Source: Litoditis marina
Taxonomy: Eukaryota > Nematoda > Chromadorea > Rhabditida > Rhabditidae
DNA length: 64,000 bases
Assembly (NCBI GenBank): GCA_964036275.1
Contig: OZ038433.1
Location: 2,192,013 to 2,256,012 of the forward strand
Direction: 5' to 3'
Shown here one piece after another: positions 25,690 through 38,400 of the stretch (the stretch's first letter is position 1; the number at the start of each line of letters is the position of its first letter). Made by a program: the position numbers and the translations under genes. The notes under the pieces are model-generated. The model saw only the letters and a list, made by a program, of their open reading frames with translations. It did no database searches and was not told where the DNA came from.

Positions 25690-25800
25690 AGTCACGTGGA
25701 ACATGTTGAACACAGCAGAATTCAGAAACGTGCAATGACAAAGCGCACGATTTCTCATTAAAATTCTAACTTTACGTGACTATTCATTTTACTTCTACTA
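25690..25800 (-). mobile_element. CACGTGA-ended repeat family, copy 1
   Basis: Ends are cagtcacgtggaacatgtt and actttacgtgactattcatt, enclosing agcagaattcagaaacgtgc and caatgacaaagcgcacga. Related copies lie at 45976, 48052, 54596, 55936, 56743 and 59685. About 105-120 bp and non-coding. Confidence 0.75.
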
Positions 25801-25827
25801 TAGAGAGTGACCGAATCATCTTTTATC

Positions 25828-25950
25828 TTTGTAGTTTGCTCTCAATATACGCCACGCCGTAATATACAGAATTCGACCGAAGTGATCAAACTACAAACAC
25901 AGCGAGATAGAGCAACATACACCGTATAGGCTCGCTTTGGTAGGAGCGAA
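25828..25950. mobile_element. gatcaaactacaaacac foldback family
   Basis: It contains gatcaaactacaaacacagc, then caacatacaccgtataggct, with a partial inverted gtagtttg word on the left. Related copies are near 27795, 33815, 42145, 45665, 47920 and 63685. Confidence 0.65.
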
Positions 25951-26104
25951 CCCTATAATAAGGAAAAAATGCGATATGCTCATATTTCGGCTGTGGCAAG
26001 ACGAAAGTGGGGGGTGCTAACTAGGTAGTACCTGTCTGTAAATTATGTATCAGTAATTAACAAATATGAGGATTAAATGCTCGCGGACAACCGGAAACAT
26101 GACC

Positions 26105-27540
26105 CTATAAATCTTGAATATGTGCAATGAGGTTGCGTAGTCCGGGAAGGTAGTTTTCGTCATTCGTACCGTTGGCAGGAAAAACGTGGGAGAAATCTGG
26201 AATAATGATAATAACACAAAGTACATTTTGAAAATGAATGATTTTAAAATTTACAAAGTTATCATCAGTCCCAATCCAAATATTTATTGTAGATACAAAC
26301 AAAACCAATTAACACTTTGTGCCCATAGGTTTCAACTAATTACTAGTACACAACTTCTATGTGATAGTTTTCGAGAGCATAAACTTACACAGAAATATAA
26401 AAGCCCCTTTTCTGAAACCAAACAATATGAATTTTGAAAAAAAAAACTGACCAATCATGTATATCTTGACATCGGGCCTCCTTTTTGGGTCAGTTTCGTA
26501 TAGGAACAGCAGCGATGATGCGTAGAAGTGGAAGCTCTTCTGCGACTCGAACCAGCTGAGAATTTCCCCCAGTCGGGAGAGGACACCCTCGCGTAACTCC
26601 GCGTCCTTGCCGCGGCCGCCGTGGAAAAACTCGCGAAGACCTGGGCAGGTTCTATTTATTATTGAAGAAGTACGATTATGTGGTCCAATCGCAACAGTTC
26701 AGTCCTTTAAACTGCAATACATTTTTCAATTGCAGTTTAAAGGACCGTTGACACGAGATTGGTCCACATAATCGTCCTTCTTTACTAATTAAAGTTTGTA
26801 TAGACAAACTAATTATGAACAGGCGAAATCTACCGAAACTTATAAAGGAGTAGTATAATCTATTCCACCATAAAACTTGAAATCTGACTCTTCTAGATTT
26901 CGAGATTAGAATCAACTCAGAAACTATCTAGTAATCTGTGATTTGCACTACAAACGACCCTGAATATTTGCCATCTCGAAATCGGACTATGTATACTGTA
27001 GCTGTCCAGGTAAAGATGAAACGGGGTATACCTTCTTGAATATTCGATTCATCGTGCGATTTCCCCCAATCCTTGTCCCTCGATTCCACAGCACCGTCTC
27101 GATGAACCTGAGATCAGAGATCATAGATTAAGATCAATTTCTAGGAACACATAAACTAATTTTTTCCCCCTAGTAAAGCATACGGTACTGTGAGATTCTC
27201 TATTGACCATTCACTATGGCGAAAAGAATTATTTATCGATGGATTAGAAATACGCTAAAATGTTCGGATTCGGTGTCATAACATTTCATCTGCGTTTTAC
27301 AATTTCTCCCTAGGTTGTACGATGTCACGAATTTCAGCTATTCGCTGTTTCGTCCCCCGGTTTGCAGGTAGATTCCCATATTTCGGCCCAGCTGTTTTTG
27401 GTGGGAGGGCGACACGGTTATCTCTGAGTCGGGATCACTTTTCCCATAAAAGAGACACAGATTAGCGGGACACGGGAAACCGACAATTAGCCATACGGTA
27501 CGGCAATCTGTTGCCATTCGAAGGCATCTCTGTGTCTCTG

Positions 27541-27600
<60 letters not shown>

Positions 27601-30600
27601 TCTTTCCTCTCTTTCTCTTTTCTTATCTCACTGTTAAGTTAATAACATCTCTCTCTTTCTCTATGTCTTTTCTCTCTCTCTCTTTTTTATATCTCCCTTT
27701 CTTCCTGAGTACATCTCTTTCTCTCTTCTCTCTCTCCCCCCCTCTTTTCATTTACTGAGTCTCTCTCTATCTCTCTCTCTCTATCTCTCTCTGTTGTAGT
27801 TTGATATCAACACGCCATAAACAATGAACTCCTAAAGAAAAACAATCAAGATGGAAACCGCAGAATAGAGTAATATACGCCGTATAAGCTTGGTTTGAAA
27901 AATCTCAACGCTATTAAACTATAAAACTACTAATTACCCCCTATAAAATTGAGTAACTGTAAAAGTACAATAAAACTACTAATTACCCTCTTTACTCCCT
28001 CTAAATTGATCCCGATCTCATCCACCTGTGAGACCAGATGTTGCAATTCCCTAGCAGAGGCATGTGGTGGAGGAAGGAAAACGTTTCCTGACGAAACTGG
28101 TTAGAGAAGAACGAGAGACAATGGGATACGAGAGACGCAGAGACTTATAAATGTGTATCAGGAACATTGTGAAAGTTTTAGAACGTGGAGTGGCTAAAAT
28201 ACGTGTATTCTGGATCAGGCACACTTATAGTTCGCTTAATATTCCTCAAACAATTCTCTCTTCTTATATTTCTCTCTTCTCTCTCTCTCTCACTCTCCTA
28301 ATCTATCTCCCTCTATTTCCTTTGTCTCTATTCTTCTTTCCTCCTCCCTCTCTCACTCCTCCCCCCTCTCTCTCCCTCTCTATCTTTCTCTCCTTCCCTC
28401 TCTCTCTCTTTCCTTCCTCACTCTATATCCAAGTATTCTGAATCCGAGTGTTTTCTGCGGGGGGTACTTTCCGCTCTCCTTTTCCCGTTTCGCCTCATTG
28501 GCCAATGGATCATAGGTGACTCGTCCCATTTTCACATCCAGGATGGCCGGCTGGCAGTAACTGGCAGACACGTCCTCCAGTACCAGGAAGTCGTGGACTG
28601 GAATCAAATAACGTGAACCCAATAAATTAGTACGTGAGAACGTGTAGTTGTATATAAACTAATACTGATAACATTTGACAAGTATCTACTGAATAGTCAG
28701 ACACATGGCACGCGAAAGCTTACTGTATATCTCAACTTCTGATGTGTTCCAGAAGAACGTTTCCGGAAACGCCAGACAAATGTACAACGATGCCAGGATT
28801 GATGCCATAGTGGTTGCCGTATTGAATCATGGCTCCATGGTAGGTTCAATTCCACTACGATACCCCAGTTCTCAATTGGTATAGTTCCGGTCATTCCAAC
28901 TGAGATTTTGGTAGCGTGCCAATGAATAGTCCAGGCTTTTTTCACCCTTTTGAGGCTTTTTAAAAATCCGTAAATCTCTGTTAGCGGTAGTCCAGTTTCA
29001 CAAGAACACGTAAATGAAAATTGTCTCTAGAATATTCGTGTTTCCTACGAGAAATAATAGGCTTCCGAATATCTTGGCACGATGCCAATGGGTCTCAATG
29101 GGAACTCAGCCAATTGGCCAGCCACTTTTTTATTGGCTGAACGAGAGAGTGTGCTGTCAGAGAGACGCAGACTGTCTTAGCCTGTCTGCGCGTCATTGAC
29201 CTGCATGCTCTCTCGTTTTTTTAGCTGGCCAATTGCAGCAAATTGGCGCTTATCGTTCTTAGAATGAAACGAACTATAATATGTAATCTCCTATATCTCC
29301 CTCAAATTCAAAGTGATTCCCCGAGGTTGTGTCCCCCAGTACACAAAACCCAGCCGCGCACGCCTATCATTCAAATACCGCTGCATGGCGTCATTTCGGT
29401 ATTTATGAGACAATCTGGTAGAGACCATTAAAAACCACCTGCCAGCTGGCGCGCACTCTCTTTTTTAGGGGATGAGTGCGCGCCAATTGCGGACAGATGA
29501 TTTCTTCGAAATTTCGAAGACACACACACAAAAACAACCTTGTGAATTTGAAGAAAATTTACCAAATTGAACTTTTTATACAAATTACAATGTGCTTGTG
29601 CCAACAAGCCTAACTACTTGTAAAACCGTGGATCATTTACGCACCATTTCGACCATGGCATGCCAACGACTACGTTCTTTCTCTCTGAGAAGTTACGTGA
29701 ATCACCCTTAGTTTATTTTTCGTATATTAACAATAAATTATTAATATTATCATTCTGATCTTCTTCTCAACCCCACAATAACGCGAACGTGAAAACTTAG
29801 AACTACTCATAAAGTACACAGTTCAGTCCAAGTCATGGTATAGGCACTGTTGCGGCTCTCTCTCTCTCTCTCTAAATTCGGCAACAACAAGTACAAAATA
29901 CTGCCTCGTGTTCGGCATGTGCTACCGTAGTTGGCCAACTATTGACTTGATGTTAACTATAGGTCAGTGGACCTACATTCTCCATCGACACAAAGATTCT
30001 GAAGGCCGTGGAAGCGTGGCGTCAAGGCAGCTAGACCGTCCACGTCGGCAGGCAGGACAGAGGCCCAGCTGGAAATACACTGAATTTGAAGAAAAACTAC
30101 AAAGTTGAAATTACTTTACAAAAATAATATGCTTGAATAAACAAGCTCAAATTGTGAGTACACGACTGAGATAATAGTACTATTTTCCCATCTAATGCAA
30201 AATCATGGTGGGTACGTTTTGGTAGCACAGTAAGACCAAACTCGTGTGTGAATTTGATTGGTATCCATCTCTATTTCTCTATCTCTCTGTTCTCTCTGTC
30301 TCTCACCCTCTTCTCTCTCGTTCCCTCTCTCTCTCACCCCTTCTTTCTCTTTCTCTTTTACAACCCATGTCCTACCTGTCTTTCTCCTTCTTCTCCGAGT
30401 CGGAAGTTCACTGTCTCTGTCTATTTCTCTGTCTGTCTCTCACTCTCCCTCAGTCTGTCTTTCTCTTTCTCTCTCTGTTTCTCTCTCTTTCTCACCCCCT
30501 TCTCTCTCTTCCTCTTTTACAACCCGTGTCCTACCTGTCTTTCTCCTTCTTCTCCGAGTCGGAAGTTCTCTGTCTCTTTTTCTGTCTGTCTCTCACTCTC

Positions 30601-30617
30601 CCTCTGTCTGTCTGTCT

Positions 30618-30649
<32 letters not shown>

Positions 30650-32882
30650 GTTTCTCTCTCTTTCTCACCCCCTTCTCTCTCTTCCTCTTTTACAACCCGT
30701 GTCCTACCTGTCTTTCTCCTTCTTCTCCGAGTCGGAAGTTCCGTTGCGCAACCGTCCGGCCAGCATACTGTACACGGTGTCCTGAACATTTATCCCAAAG
30801 ATGTCACTCATCCACGTTGCGCCACACGTGTCACACACAAATCATGGTCACAGAACGAAATGGAGAGAGAGAACAAGATGGGGAAGAGAGAGCAAGAGAG
30901 GGGGAGAGAGAGAAAGGGAGAGAGAGAGGGTGAGAGAGAGAGAGAGAAAAAGAGTGAAACTGAGAGGCATGAGAGAGAATGAATGAATGAATGAATGAAT
31001 GAATGAATGAATGAATGAATGAATGAATGTTTATTCGCGATTTAACACGCGTCTTTCCACATTGGTAAATGTGTAGAGGGAGGGAGAGAGAGAGAGAAAG
31101 GGGTTGAGGAGAGGAATGATTATAAAGGAAAGAGATGTATATAAAAAGAAGAGATGAAAAAAGGAAAATAAGGTGAAAGTGAGAGGTAAGAGAGAACGAA
31201 AGAACTAGATCACGTTCACCACTCCTGAACCTACTTGCCATCATCATGTCAGAAGATTTCAGGCAGCTACCGGTGAATGAGAAATATATGTGCTTTACAG
31301 TGTCTACAAACCAGCTTCAATTGCAAGATAACTTATTAATAGTTCTAGGAATAGACTGACTGTCAGTACTACTTTGGACCCATCGCATAACCAATTCCTC
31401 AGTTCCCCTTCCTTGAATAACCGATTAACCTCTGATACACGACAGGTAACCAACAACCTGGTTGGTGTACTTACCACAAGTGGTTTGTTTTTATATGTTT
31501 ATTGGTCTCATATGTCCTACTTGTTTTCCGGGTTTAGTCTAATCATTGAGGGGAATGACCTTAGACTCACATGTCATATTATTTGTATACAAGGAAGAGG
31601 AGTGGATGACGCAACGGTAAAGAGGGACAGGTAGAGAGAGAGAGAGAGAGGGAAAGAGAGAGAGAGACAGAGAAAGAGAGAAAGAGAGAGAGGGGGGGGA
31701 GAGAGATGGCTAGAGAGAGAGAGAGAGAAATAGAGAGAGAGAGAAAGAGAGAAAGAGAGAGAGACCGGATACTCACCTCACATTCTCCCCTTCTTGCGTC
31801 CTGTTTCGGCTTCAGTACGGTATCACTCCCCGATTGCTTCAGAATACCTGAAATTAGAAAACCACATTCAGAAACAATCTTCTCTAGGTCTCTTTCTTTT
31901 GAAGTCAAAACTTGAAGTAAGGTTCCAAGTTTCAGAGAAAAAAAACTGAATTGGGTAAAAGTGTACATCAAGTATTCCCAGAGTGGCACACAAAAAACCA
32001 ATCTAACGAACCACTAATTTTCGTTAAATAGTCAGAAGCTCATTCCAACTTTGGTAAGATTTTGGTAGCTTCAATACAGAAACTTTTCCAACATGAAAAT
32101 CCTCCTAGGTTCTTCTTAGGTAATAAGCTCTAAACTTCTCCTTGAGTAATAAGATCCAAACTTCTCAATGAGTAACAAGATTCAAACTTCTCCTTAGAAT
32201 CTAAACTGCTCCTTAGGTGATAAGAGTAATAAGATCTAATTTGCTCCTTAGATAAAACGTACTAATCTCTAACATTCACCAATCGTTCATTCTGTCCCTT
32301 CAAGCCCTCTTGACCGGATTGAGGTATTGTTTAAAGGACTGTGATTATCTCATTTTGAATGGACTCTCCCCACCTGTGTCAATAAGGGAAAAGCGGAAGG
32401 GGAGTGGCAGCAAGCACAGCCATTAACACAGCAACAAATGATGTATTCAAAAGGCAGACACTATCGTTCAAACATTCCTGCGTCTCCAAAAACAAACGCT
32501 ATTTCTTCCGATGACTTTTTTAATGCATACTTGAACGATTCCAAAAATTAAATATCTGTTAGAAAAATATTAATCTTGCCGATAACATTTTTTTGAAACG
32601 TTTGAAAAACGCGCCAAAATTTTAGTAGTCTTACTGTAGGAGTCTCAGAGTAGGAATGAAATCAACTATACTAACCTTCTTAAATTTAGTAATTGACAGA
32701 CTCCGTAATGAAGAATTAGAGTTTATAAAACTTACACAGAACAATAGAAGCTACCGTACCCTGCTAAATGTAACAATGAACCAACCTATCTCTCGTTTTC
32801 CATTCTTGATGACAGACGGGTGGTGGCCGGCTATCTGGTCCGAGAACCAGTCATAGTTGTCAGGGAGGGACTCGATGGACAT
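26105..32882 (-). CDS. IPMK: Inositol polyphosphate multikinase, 8 exons, 288 aa
   Basis: IPMK phosphorylates inositol phosphates (IP3 towards IP5), largely in the nucleus. Exons in transcript order: 32882-32786, 31847-31777, 30781-30708, 30068-29977, 28597-28422, 27107-27032, 26640-26452, 26196-26105 (867 nt, phases agree, stop TAG). The N-terminus has FSDQIAGHHPSVIKNGKRE, then GILKQSGSDTVLKP, aligning with human GILQHPDGTVLKQ. The family catalytic motif PxxxDxKxG is PAILDVKMG (residues 128-136), preceded by FLVLEDVSASY and followed by GRVTYDPLANEAK. SSLL (237-240) lies in WFESQKSFHFYASSLLFLYE, and the metal-binding end is MIDFSHVFP (D259). Human IPMK is 416 aa with a long insert before the IDF motif; that insert is absent here, and the Drosophila-like short form is a good length match. 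Confidence 0.95.
26664..26784. mobile_element. TTAA foldback MITE, copy 3 (IPMK intron)
   Basis: Arms are gtacgattatgtggtccaat and attggtccacataatcgtcc around a centre rich in tttaaactgcaat. It starts 24 bp upstream of exon 7 (minus-strand sense) and so lies in the 3' splice region. The flanking TTAA is degraded. Confidence 0.85.
27540..27795. repeat. TC-rich microsatellite in IPMK intron 5
   Basis: An uninterrupted (TC)n block at about 27540-27585, then imperfect ctctctttctc tracts to 27795. The start of a degenerate gatcaaactac-family element follows near 27800. Confidence 0.9.
28255..28421. repeat. TC-rich tract abutting the IPMK exon 5 donor
   Basis: Imperfect ctctct/ccctct polypyrimidine up to the donor of IPMK exon 5 at 28420-28421. 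On the gene's strand this is a GA-rich purine tract starting within a few bases of the 5' splice site. Confidence 0.85.
29010..29240. repeat. Foldback with ctctctcg / cgagagag arms in IPMK intron 4
   Basis: cgagagagtgtgctgtcaga with gagacgcag on the left is mirrored by ctgcgcgtc and gcatgctctctcg on the right. ggccag and ctggcc flank it. Related words occur at 59165-59275 and 59955-60035. A second small palindrome (ggcgcgcactc and gagtgcgcgcc) lies at 29448-29490. Confidence 0.6.
30359..30741. repeat. IPMK: Triplicated exon-3-end/donor cassette of IPMK
   Basis: Three copies (about 30359-30409, 30519-30567, 30691-30740) of a 50-bp block containing gtcctacctgtctttctcct and ttctccgagtcggaagtt, separated by TC-rich spacers (periods about 160 and 172 bp). 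Only the 30691-30740 copy is attached to a complete exon (30708-30781) with an acceptor. On the minus strand each copy carries the donor gacag followed by gtagga. The extra two look like non-functional duplicates in the intron. Confidence 0.85.
30855..31030. repeat. GA-rich tract followed by (GAAT)n
   Basis: Imperfect gagaga repeats, then about 12 units of gaat/atga at 30979-31029. This is a simple repeat in IPMK intron 2. Confidence 0.9.
31630..31764. repeat. GA microsatellite next to the IPMK exon 2 donor
   Basis: Nearly pure gagaga/gaaaga ending 12 bp from the exon 2 donor (31775-31776). On the transcribed strand it is a TC-rich pyrimidine tract immediately downstream of the 5' splice site. 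Confidence 0.9.
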
Positions 32883-32899
32883 AGACCCTGTAGGGGAGA
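32883..32899 (-). promoter_or_regulatory. IPMK: 3' splice acceptor 5 nt upstream of the IPMK ATG
   Basis: On the minus strand tctcccctacag is followed by ggtct and then ATG. A 5-nt leader implies splicing onto this site, either from a 5' UTR exon not visible to me or by a spliced leader. Confidence 0.5.
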
Positions 32900-32914
32900 C
32901 AATTAGAGAAGCAG

Positions 32915-32955
32915 AGAGAGAGAGAGACGGAGAGAGCGAATAAGAGGAGTGAAGT

Positions 32956-33047
<92 letters not shown>

Positions 33048-33180
33048 TAGAGAGACATTTCTAGGGAGAAGAAAAGAAAGAGAAAGCAAGAGATTGAGAG
33101 TGACATGAAAAGGGAGGGAGGATGATAGAAAGAAAGAGAAGGAGAGAGAGAGGGAGAGAGAGAGGGAGAGAGAGAGAGTA
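32915..33180. repeat. Long GA microsatellite upstream of IPMK
   Basis: More than 80 bp of pure (GA)n at about 32960-33045, flanked by imperfect purine-rich repeats to 33180. Confidence 0.92.
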
Positions 33181-35440
33181 AGAGAACGAGCGAAGTTATA
33201 AAATACGAAAATAATCAACACAGGAAGAAGGAACGGTTGACTAGGGAGAAAACGGGTGAAATGGGAGCGCGATGCTATCTATCTATCTATTTATAATATT
33301 GTCGTGAAACGTCGCGGTGTGCTTGCGGAACGAAACCAAAATAAAAAGGAGACAGAAACAAATTGAAAAGTGAGAGGAGAATACAGCTGGGCAGATGACT
33401 AATCTGTCAATAAGGAATGCAAGAAACATAAAATGGCAAAACTGTACGAATTGGAAATCAACACAATTCAGTGGTGATATTATCAATAACGAAAACATAG
33501 CATTGAAAAACGTCTTTATTTCGAACCAAACAACTTAACGGTTATTTGTACGTTTCTCATAAGAACACCAACCCTTGTTTAAACAAAGCATCGAGTTTTT
33601 TGAGTCTTTTCTGAAAATATGCAAATAAGTTATTTATTTTCTCTAATGAGTAATTACCTAAAACGTCGTGTTAGTCCCCGCAGAACCAGAACGAACTTCA
33701 AAACACACTTCGAACATGGCAATATGACGATCTAACTACTCAAATATGCCATAAACCCTCATCCTAGGTTAGAAATAATATTCAACTGGATATAAGGTTC
33801 GATATTTGCTGAGCAAGCCTATACGGTGTACAATGTCCTACGCTGTGTTTGTAGTTCGATCTAGTCGATTTTCGCTCGATATGCCAGAATCACGCCATCA
33901 AGATCAAACTACAACTTTCGTCATTTTCTATAACTATGCACTTGAGTAGTATTGATCTATCTTATGGTATAAAATAGAGAAATGACTCATTGGAATTCAA
34001 TACAATTACACCGAATGCGCATGATGAAAACCACACAAATAGACAGCGAGAAAAGAAAGAAAAAATGAGAAGGAAGAGGAAGATAGCTGGATCAGATTAC
34101 AAAAGTTTATGCTTTTGTTATATCCATAGTTTTCCGATTTACAAGAAACTTCCACAAAAAATACAGTTTATATAACGATACCATTACAGTTGTATTCACA
34201 GATACAATTAACGTAAACATTACATTCAGAGTTCATGGTTTGAGCGAAACACTTTTGCTCCCACGAGAAAGATTTATGATGTGAACACGTCCATGTTATA
34301 TGTATTGCGAAACAGCCAGTTGCGGTTGTCATGTTTCGAAATGGCTGAAAATGAAAAACTTCGCTAGGACATCTGATTTTTTCATGCGCAATTTATTTCC
34401 AATTCAAGAAAGTTCGCCTGTTAGAACTGTATAATACAATACAACATAACTGAAAAAGTCTCTTTTCTCATTCATAAAACATTTGAATACCTCTTTCATC
34501 ACGTTCTCAGCATAACTCTTCGAATATCTCTATGTTGTAATCTGGCGATAAGCTTATGGGTTATTACTTTTTCTTAATCCCTGATTACATTTTGTTCGAA
34601 CATAAGTCAGATGTCTATTTATCCGGGTGCTAATTGGTCTCGAAACATGTTATTTGGCAGGTTTGGAATTAAAAGGAACACCTGCCCAACCTGCGCATAC
34701 ATACCATATAAACATCACGCAATTCACGCTTTCGAATCAAAGGAGAGAGAGACAGAGAAAGAGGGAGAGAGATAGAGAGACAGAGAGAGATAGAGGGGGG
34801 AGAAGAGAGAGATATATAGAGGGAGAGACACAGACAGACAGACAGACAGACAGAGAGACAGAGAGAGAGAAAGAGAGAGGGAGGGAGAGAGAGAGAGAGA
34901 GGGGGGAGAGGGAGATAAAGAATGATAGCGAGACCCGATAAGAGCATAAAGTGAATGTTTTCTCATGTTCTAAACTTTAAACTTGTAACATTTTCCCAGT
35001 ATTCAACAACAAATTGTAATATAATATTTTATCACCCATGCATATCAAATTTGGTCGAAAGACCGTCACAATAAAGATCTGCTAACATCAAAAACACAGA
35101 AAACAAGAAAAATCACGGAAAGTAAATAGATCCGAGGAGGTAATACGAAAGATCTCACAGTTTTATGCTAAAACTATATGAACAAACAAAAATGACAAGT
35201 TTTATGATTAGAAAACCGAGTTTTGCCTGAAAAATGAGGCGAAATTCGGCGTGTATCGATTGCGGGTTGGTGGAAAAACGTCGGCTGGACGAGTGCCAAC
35301 GAACAACATGCGCCATGGCCATTGATAAGCGTGGACTAATGCTAATCAAATTCGAATCAGAAAAAAGCGGGAAACAAAAATAACGACGTGCAAAGTATAA
35401 TCTGTCTACTGTACTGTTCCTAGTGAATAGATGTGCTCTC
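33181..35440. other. Intergenic spacer between STOX and IPMK
   Basis: No coding exon was found. It contains a gatcaaactac-family foldback (about 33815-33925) and a GA/CAGA microsatellite (34738-34925). The minus-strand equivalents of AATAAA near 34388 are possible STOX poly(A) signals but are not convincing. Confidence 0.5.
34738..34925. repeat. GA and CAGA microsatellite
   Basis: gagaga tracts with a run of cagacagaca at about 34828-34852. Both strands appear open as low-complexity frames; these are not genes. Confidence 0.9.
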
Positions 35441-38400
35441 TTAAACGTTTGAAATGTGAATTCGAGACGAGGGATTCATTTGGGCCGAGGAAAATTCTTC
35501 GAATTGAGTAGACTCGTCGTGGTTCAGGTTCACGTACGTGTGATCAATCTGAAAAAATCAATAATCAATAAAAGTAAAATATATTTTCCATTGGCAGCAA
35601 AAAATAACGCGGAAACCTCATAGTTTTCTGCATTATGAAAACTAGTTTGAAATCTATGCGTTTTGTGCATACTAAATTACCACTATTTTCTGATCTCCCA
35701 ACCTTTTCGAATCGTCGCTCTCTGAATAAGTTGGTATAAAGTTATCGAATTAGTGTTTATTTCCAGGTTTCAAGTTCATGAGCAAGTGGTTATTATGCAT
35801 TTCCGTCAAAATTTACCTTGACATCTTCAGGTTCGCTCCAGGATCCCGATCCGGGCTCATCGTTCGAATCCGTCACGGGAGATGGGGAGTACGCGGAGTC
35901 CGTCTCGCCAATTGGCGTTGAGGTGCGCGCCATTGGCTTCTTGGCGGTTCCGCGGCGACGGCGGCGACTGCGCATGTCATCTAGCACTGAAAGCGATTAT
36001 GTAAGCTCTGATATATGTCTGGGTATAGAACATTGAGAGAACTAGATATTCACCTTTTCCAGTTCTACTATCACTTTGTCGACGACATGCTGTCAATTTT
36101 TAGCTCAAAATAGCTATCTCGACACCAAATTTTCACTCAGAAAGCGTGTACATGAAGCGATTTAACCCAACACACATTTTGACACATTCAGCCAAGAGAT
36201 TTCCTTTGCAAGTAAGACAATTTCATGTAATCCATCATTTGGAAAAACCACTAACCTTCCATGTTGCCGGGCAGACACTCTGGCGGGTCGATGGGGCCGT
36301 AGTTGAGACACTCGGAAGACGAACTCAGCTGGCGACACCGACGCTGGGCGTGGCGCGACTTGCGCACCGTCGCCAACTCCTCGCACAATCGCTCCGGGAC
36401 CGTTTGATATCTGGAATACTTATTCATAATATCATTTCCTAAATAGCCATAGAAACTATCTTCAATTTGACACAAAACTTGTACGAAACGAGTAATGTAC
36501 TTTCTACTTTCCGGAATGCTACAGTACTCCAAACCCCTATCTGCTGAGCCGTTCAAACGGCGGTAATTGGTCTCGCCGCGATTGTATCATTGAACGTTTT
36601 CGCTGATGGTGGTCCTTTCATGACCTCAGTATGGCTGTTGACACATAATTGATGCCTTCCGATGCGCCGCTTGTTGCGCAAGCGTAGGAACGTAAGGCGT
36701 ATCGTATGGAGGGAAATATGAACATAATGGGATGCGCACAGAGGAAATTGGAGCTACAGTAGGACTAAGTAGGGCAAATCAAACGCGCAAGGGTCGTATT
36801 ATTCTCCGGAAGGGATGAATTAACATTATATGTGATTTGAATGAGTGTCTTTACTAGCAAATGAAGAGTGCAGCCTGTGAGCTACTAGCTTACTCATCAG
36901 TTTTCTAATTTTATACGCTCGTTATTATTAAGCAGCGTTTCCCGTATATAACTAAGATAGCCATCTAGACAACTTCGTTCCCAAGTTAATCCATTTAGTT
37001 TGCCAACATTCGATCACTTTGCAGTGTGAACTGTCACCTTTTGACAGCGACATAATGAATCGTGCCCCATTGGCATACCGTACTCCCCCACAGTGAGTAA
37101 TGCATTTGCTATAGGCGCAGCTAGTGAATAGAGGCGCCAAGGTGTGTGTTGTGACACCTCATTAGTGAAATGAAGAGGCATTTAGGTATAAATGGACAAC
37201 AATGGAACGGCTCGACCTCCCGCAGTTCTGATTATTAAAGGACTAGAAGACATCAGCACATCTGTTGCAAACATTGCACACAACACTACCCACGCAATAT
37301 ATAACTCTATTGAAACCTTCAACTGGAGAAATTCCTTTTTTCGTGGATAACAAAGTTTTGGACCGGACTGGGTTATAGAAACTACAAACTTTATAAGTTT
37401 TTTATAAATAAAAAAAGTGCCAACCTGTTATTGGTGATTGGTAGGGGAGCCTGCTGTCGGGGTTTCTCCATCCATTGCGGAGGGGGGAATTCGGTGGAGA
37501 AGGCGACCGGGTGTGGTACCGGTGGCAACACCGAGGGAACCACCCGCTTCGCGAACAGACGCGCGATCAGACCCCGCTTCTCCTTCTTCTCCGGCTCAAT
37601 GATGGACATACCAGTTTGGCACTCGACCGTTTGCTGAAAATGGATAGTTTAGAAAAATGTTAAACTTAACTTCGCTAAATGTTTCACCACCTGAACTACC
37701 ACGAACTTCTACGAATTCTCAGTCTCAAGCAGCATTTGAGAGTCAAAAAAAGTTACACGTTGAGAACTTCCTTACAACATGACAACTGTGATAATTTCTG
37801 AGTGACAACTGACAAATGGGCACAACTCCAAAGTACCAGAATATGATCCCCTATACATAAGACTTTCACGAACCTTGTGGTTTGGCGGTGATTGTGCGGG
37901 GACCGAGACGAACAAGTGATCTCCCATTTGGTAGACCAGTCCGGTGGCTGTCAGGGAGTTCACCGTCTGTCGGACCTAGAACGAAAAAAAACTTGAATAC
38001 TTAGTTTCCTACTATGTTTTAGATACTGTATAGCATTAATCTTGGCGCATCAGCGGGAGCAAGTGATAAAGAAAGTTATATCGAACTTTTTTTCTGCTGT
38101 GTACAGGTAAGTTCGTTTCAATGCAATGTGGCTATTGCATTGAAACGAACTTACCTGTACACAGTGTGGCTAACGACACCCTTACGTAGAAAACTACGCT
38201 AAAATGTGTGCTTTTGACTAGAATTCTACCAAACCAATCCGTGTTGAAACAAGAGTTACAGTAGAATATCATATCAGTAAAAACTATACCATTTCGTTGC
38301 TGGGTGGCGCGACGTGGGCGCAGTGTGTGGCTACGTGTTGGCGCACAGTTGACACGGTGGCAGATTGCCCGAGGCGGTTCAACTGAGTGATGGCGTCGCA

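Larger units (their letters stand above)
24761..26104. other. Convergent intergenic region POLD2/IPMK
   Basis: No coding exon was seen. An AATAAA at 25490-25495 lies 730 bp past the POLD2 stop and is a weak candidate for its poly(A) signal. Two repeat elements fill 25690-25950. Confidence 0.5.

Noticed and set aside
30244..30982. Long Ser/Leu-rich + strand frames
   Set aside because: They are translations of TC microsatellite DNA in IPMK introns. Real IPMK exons lie on the other strand.
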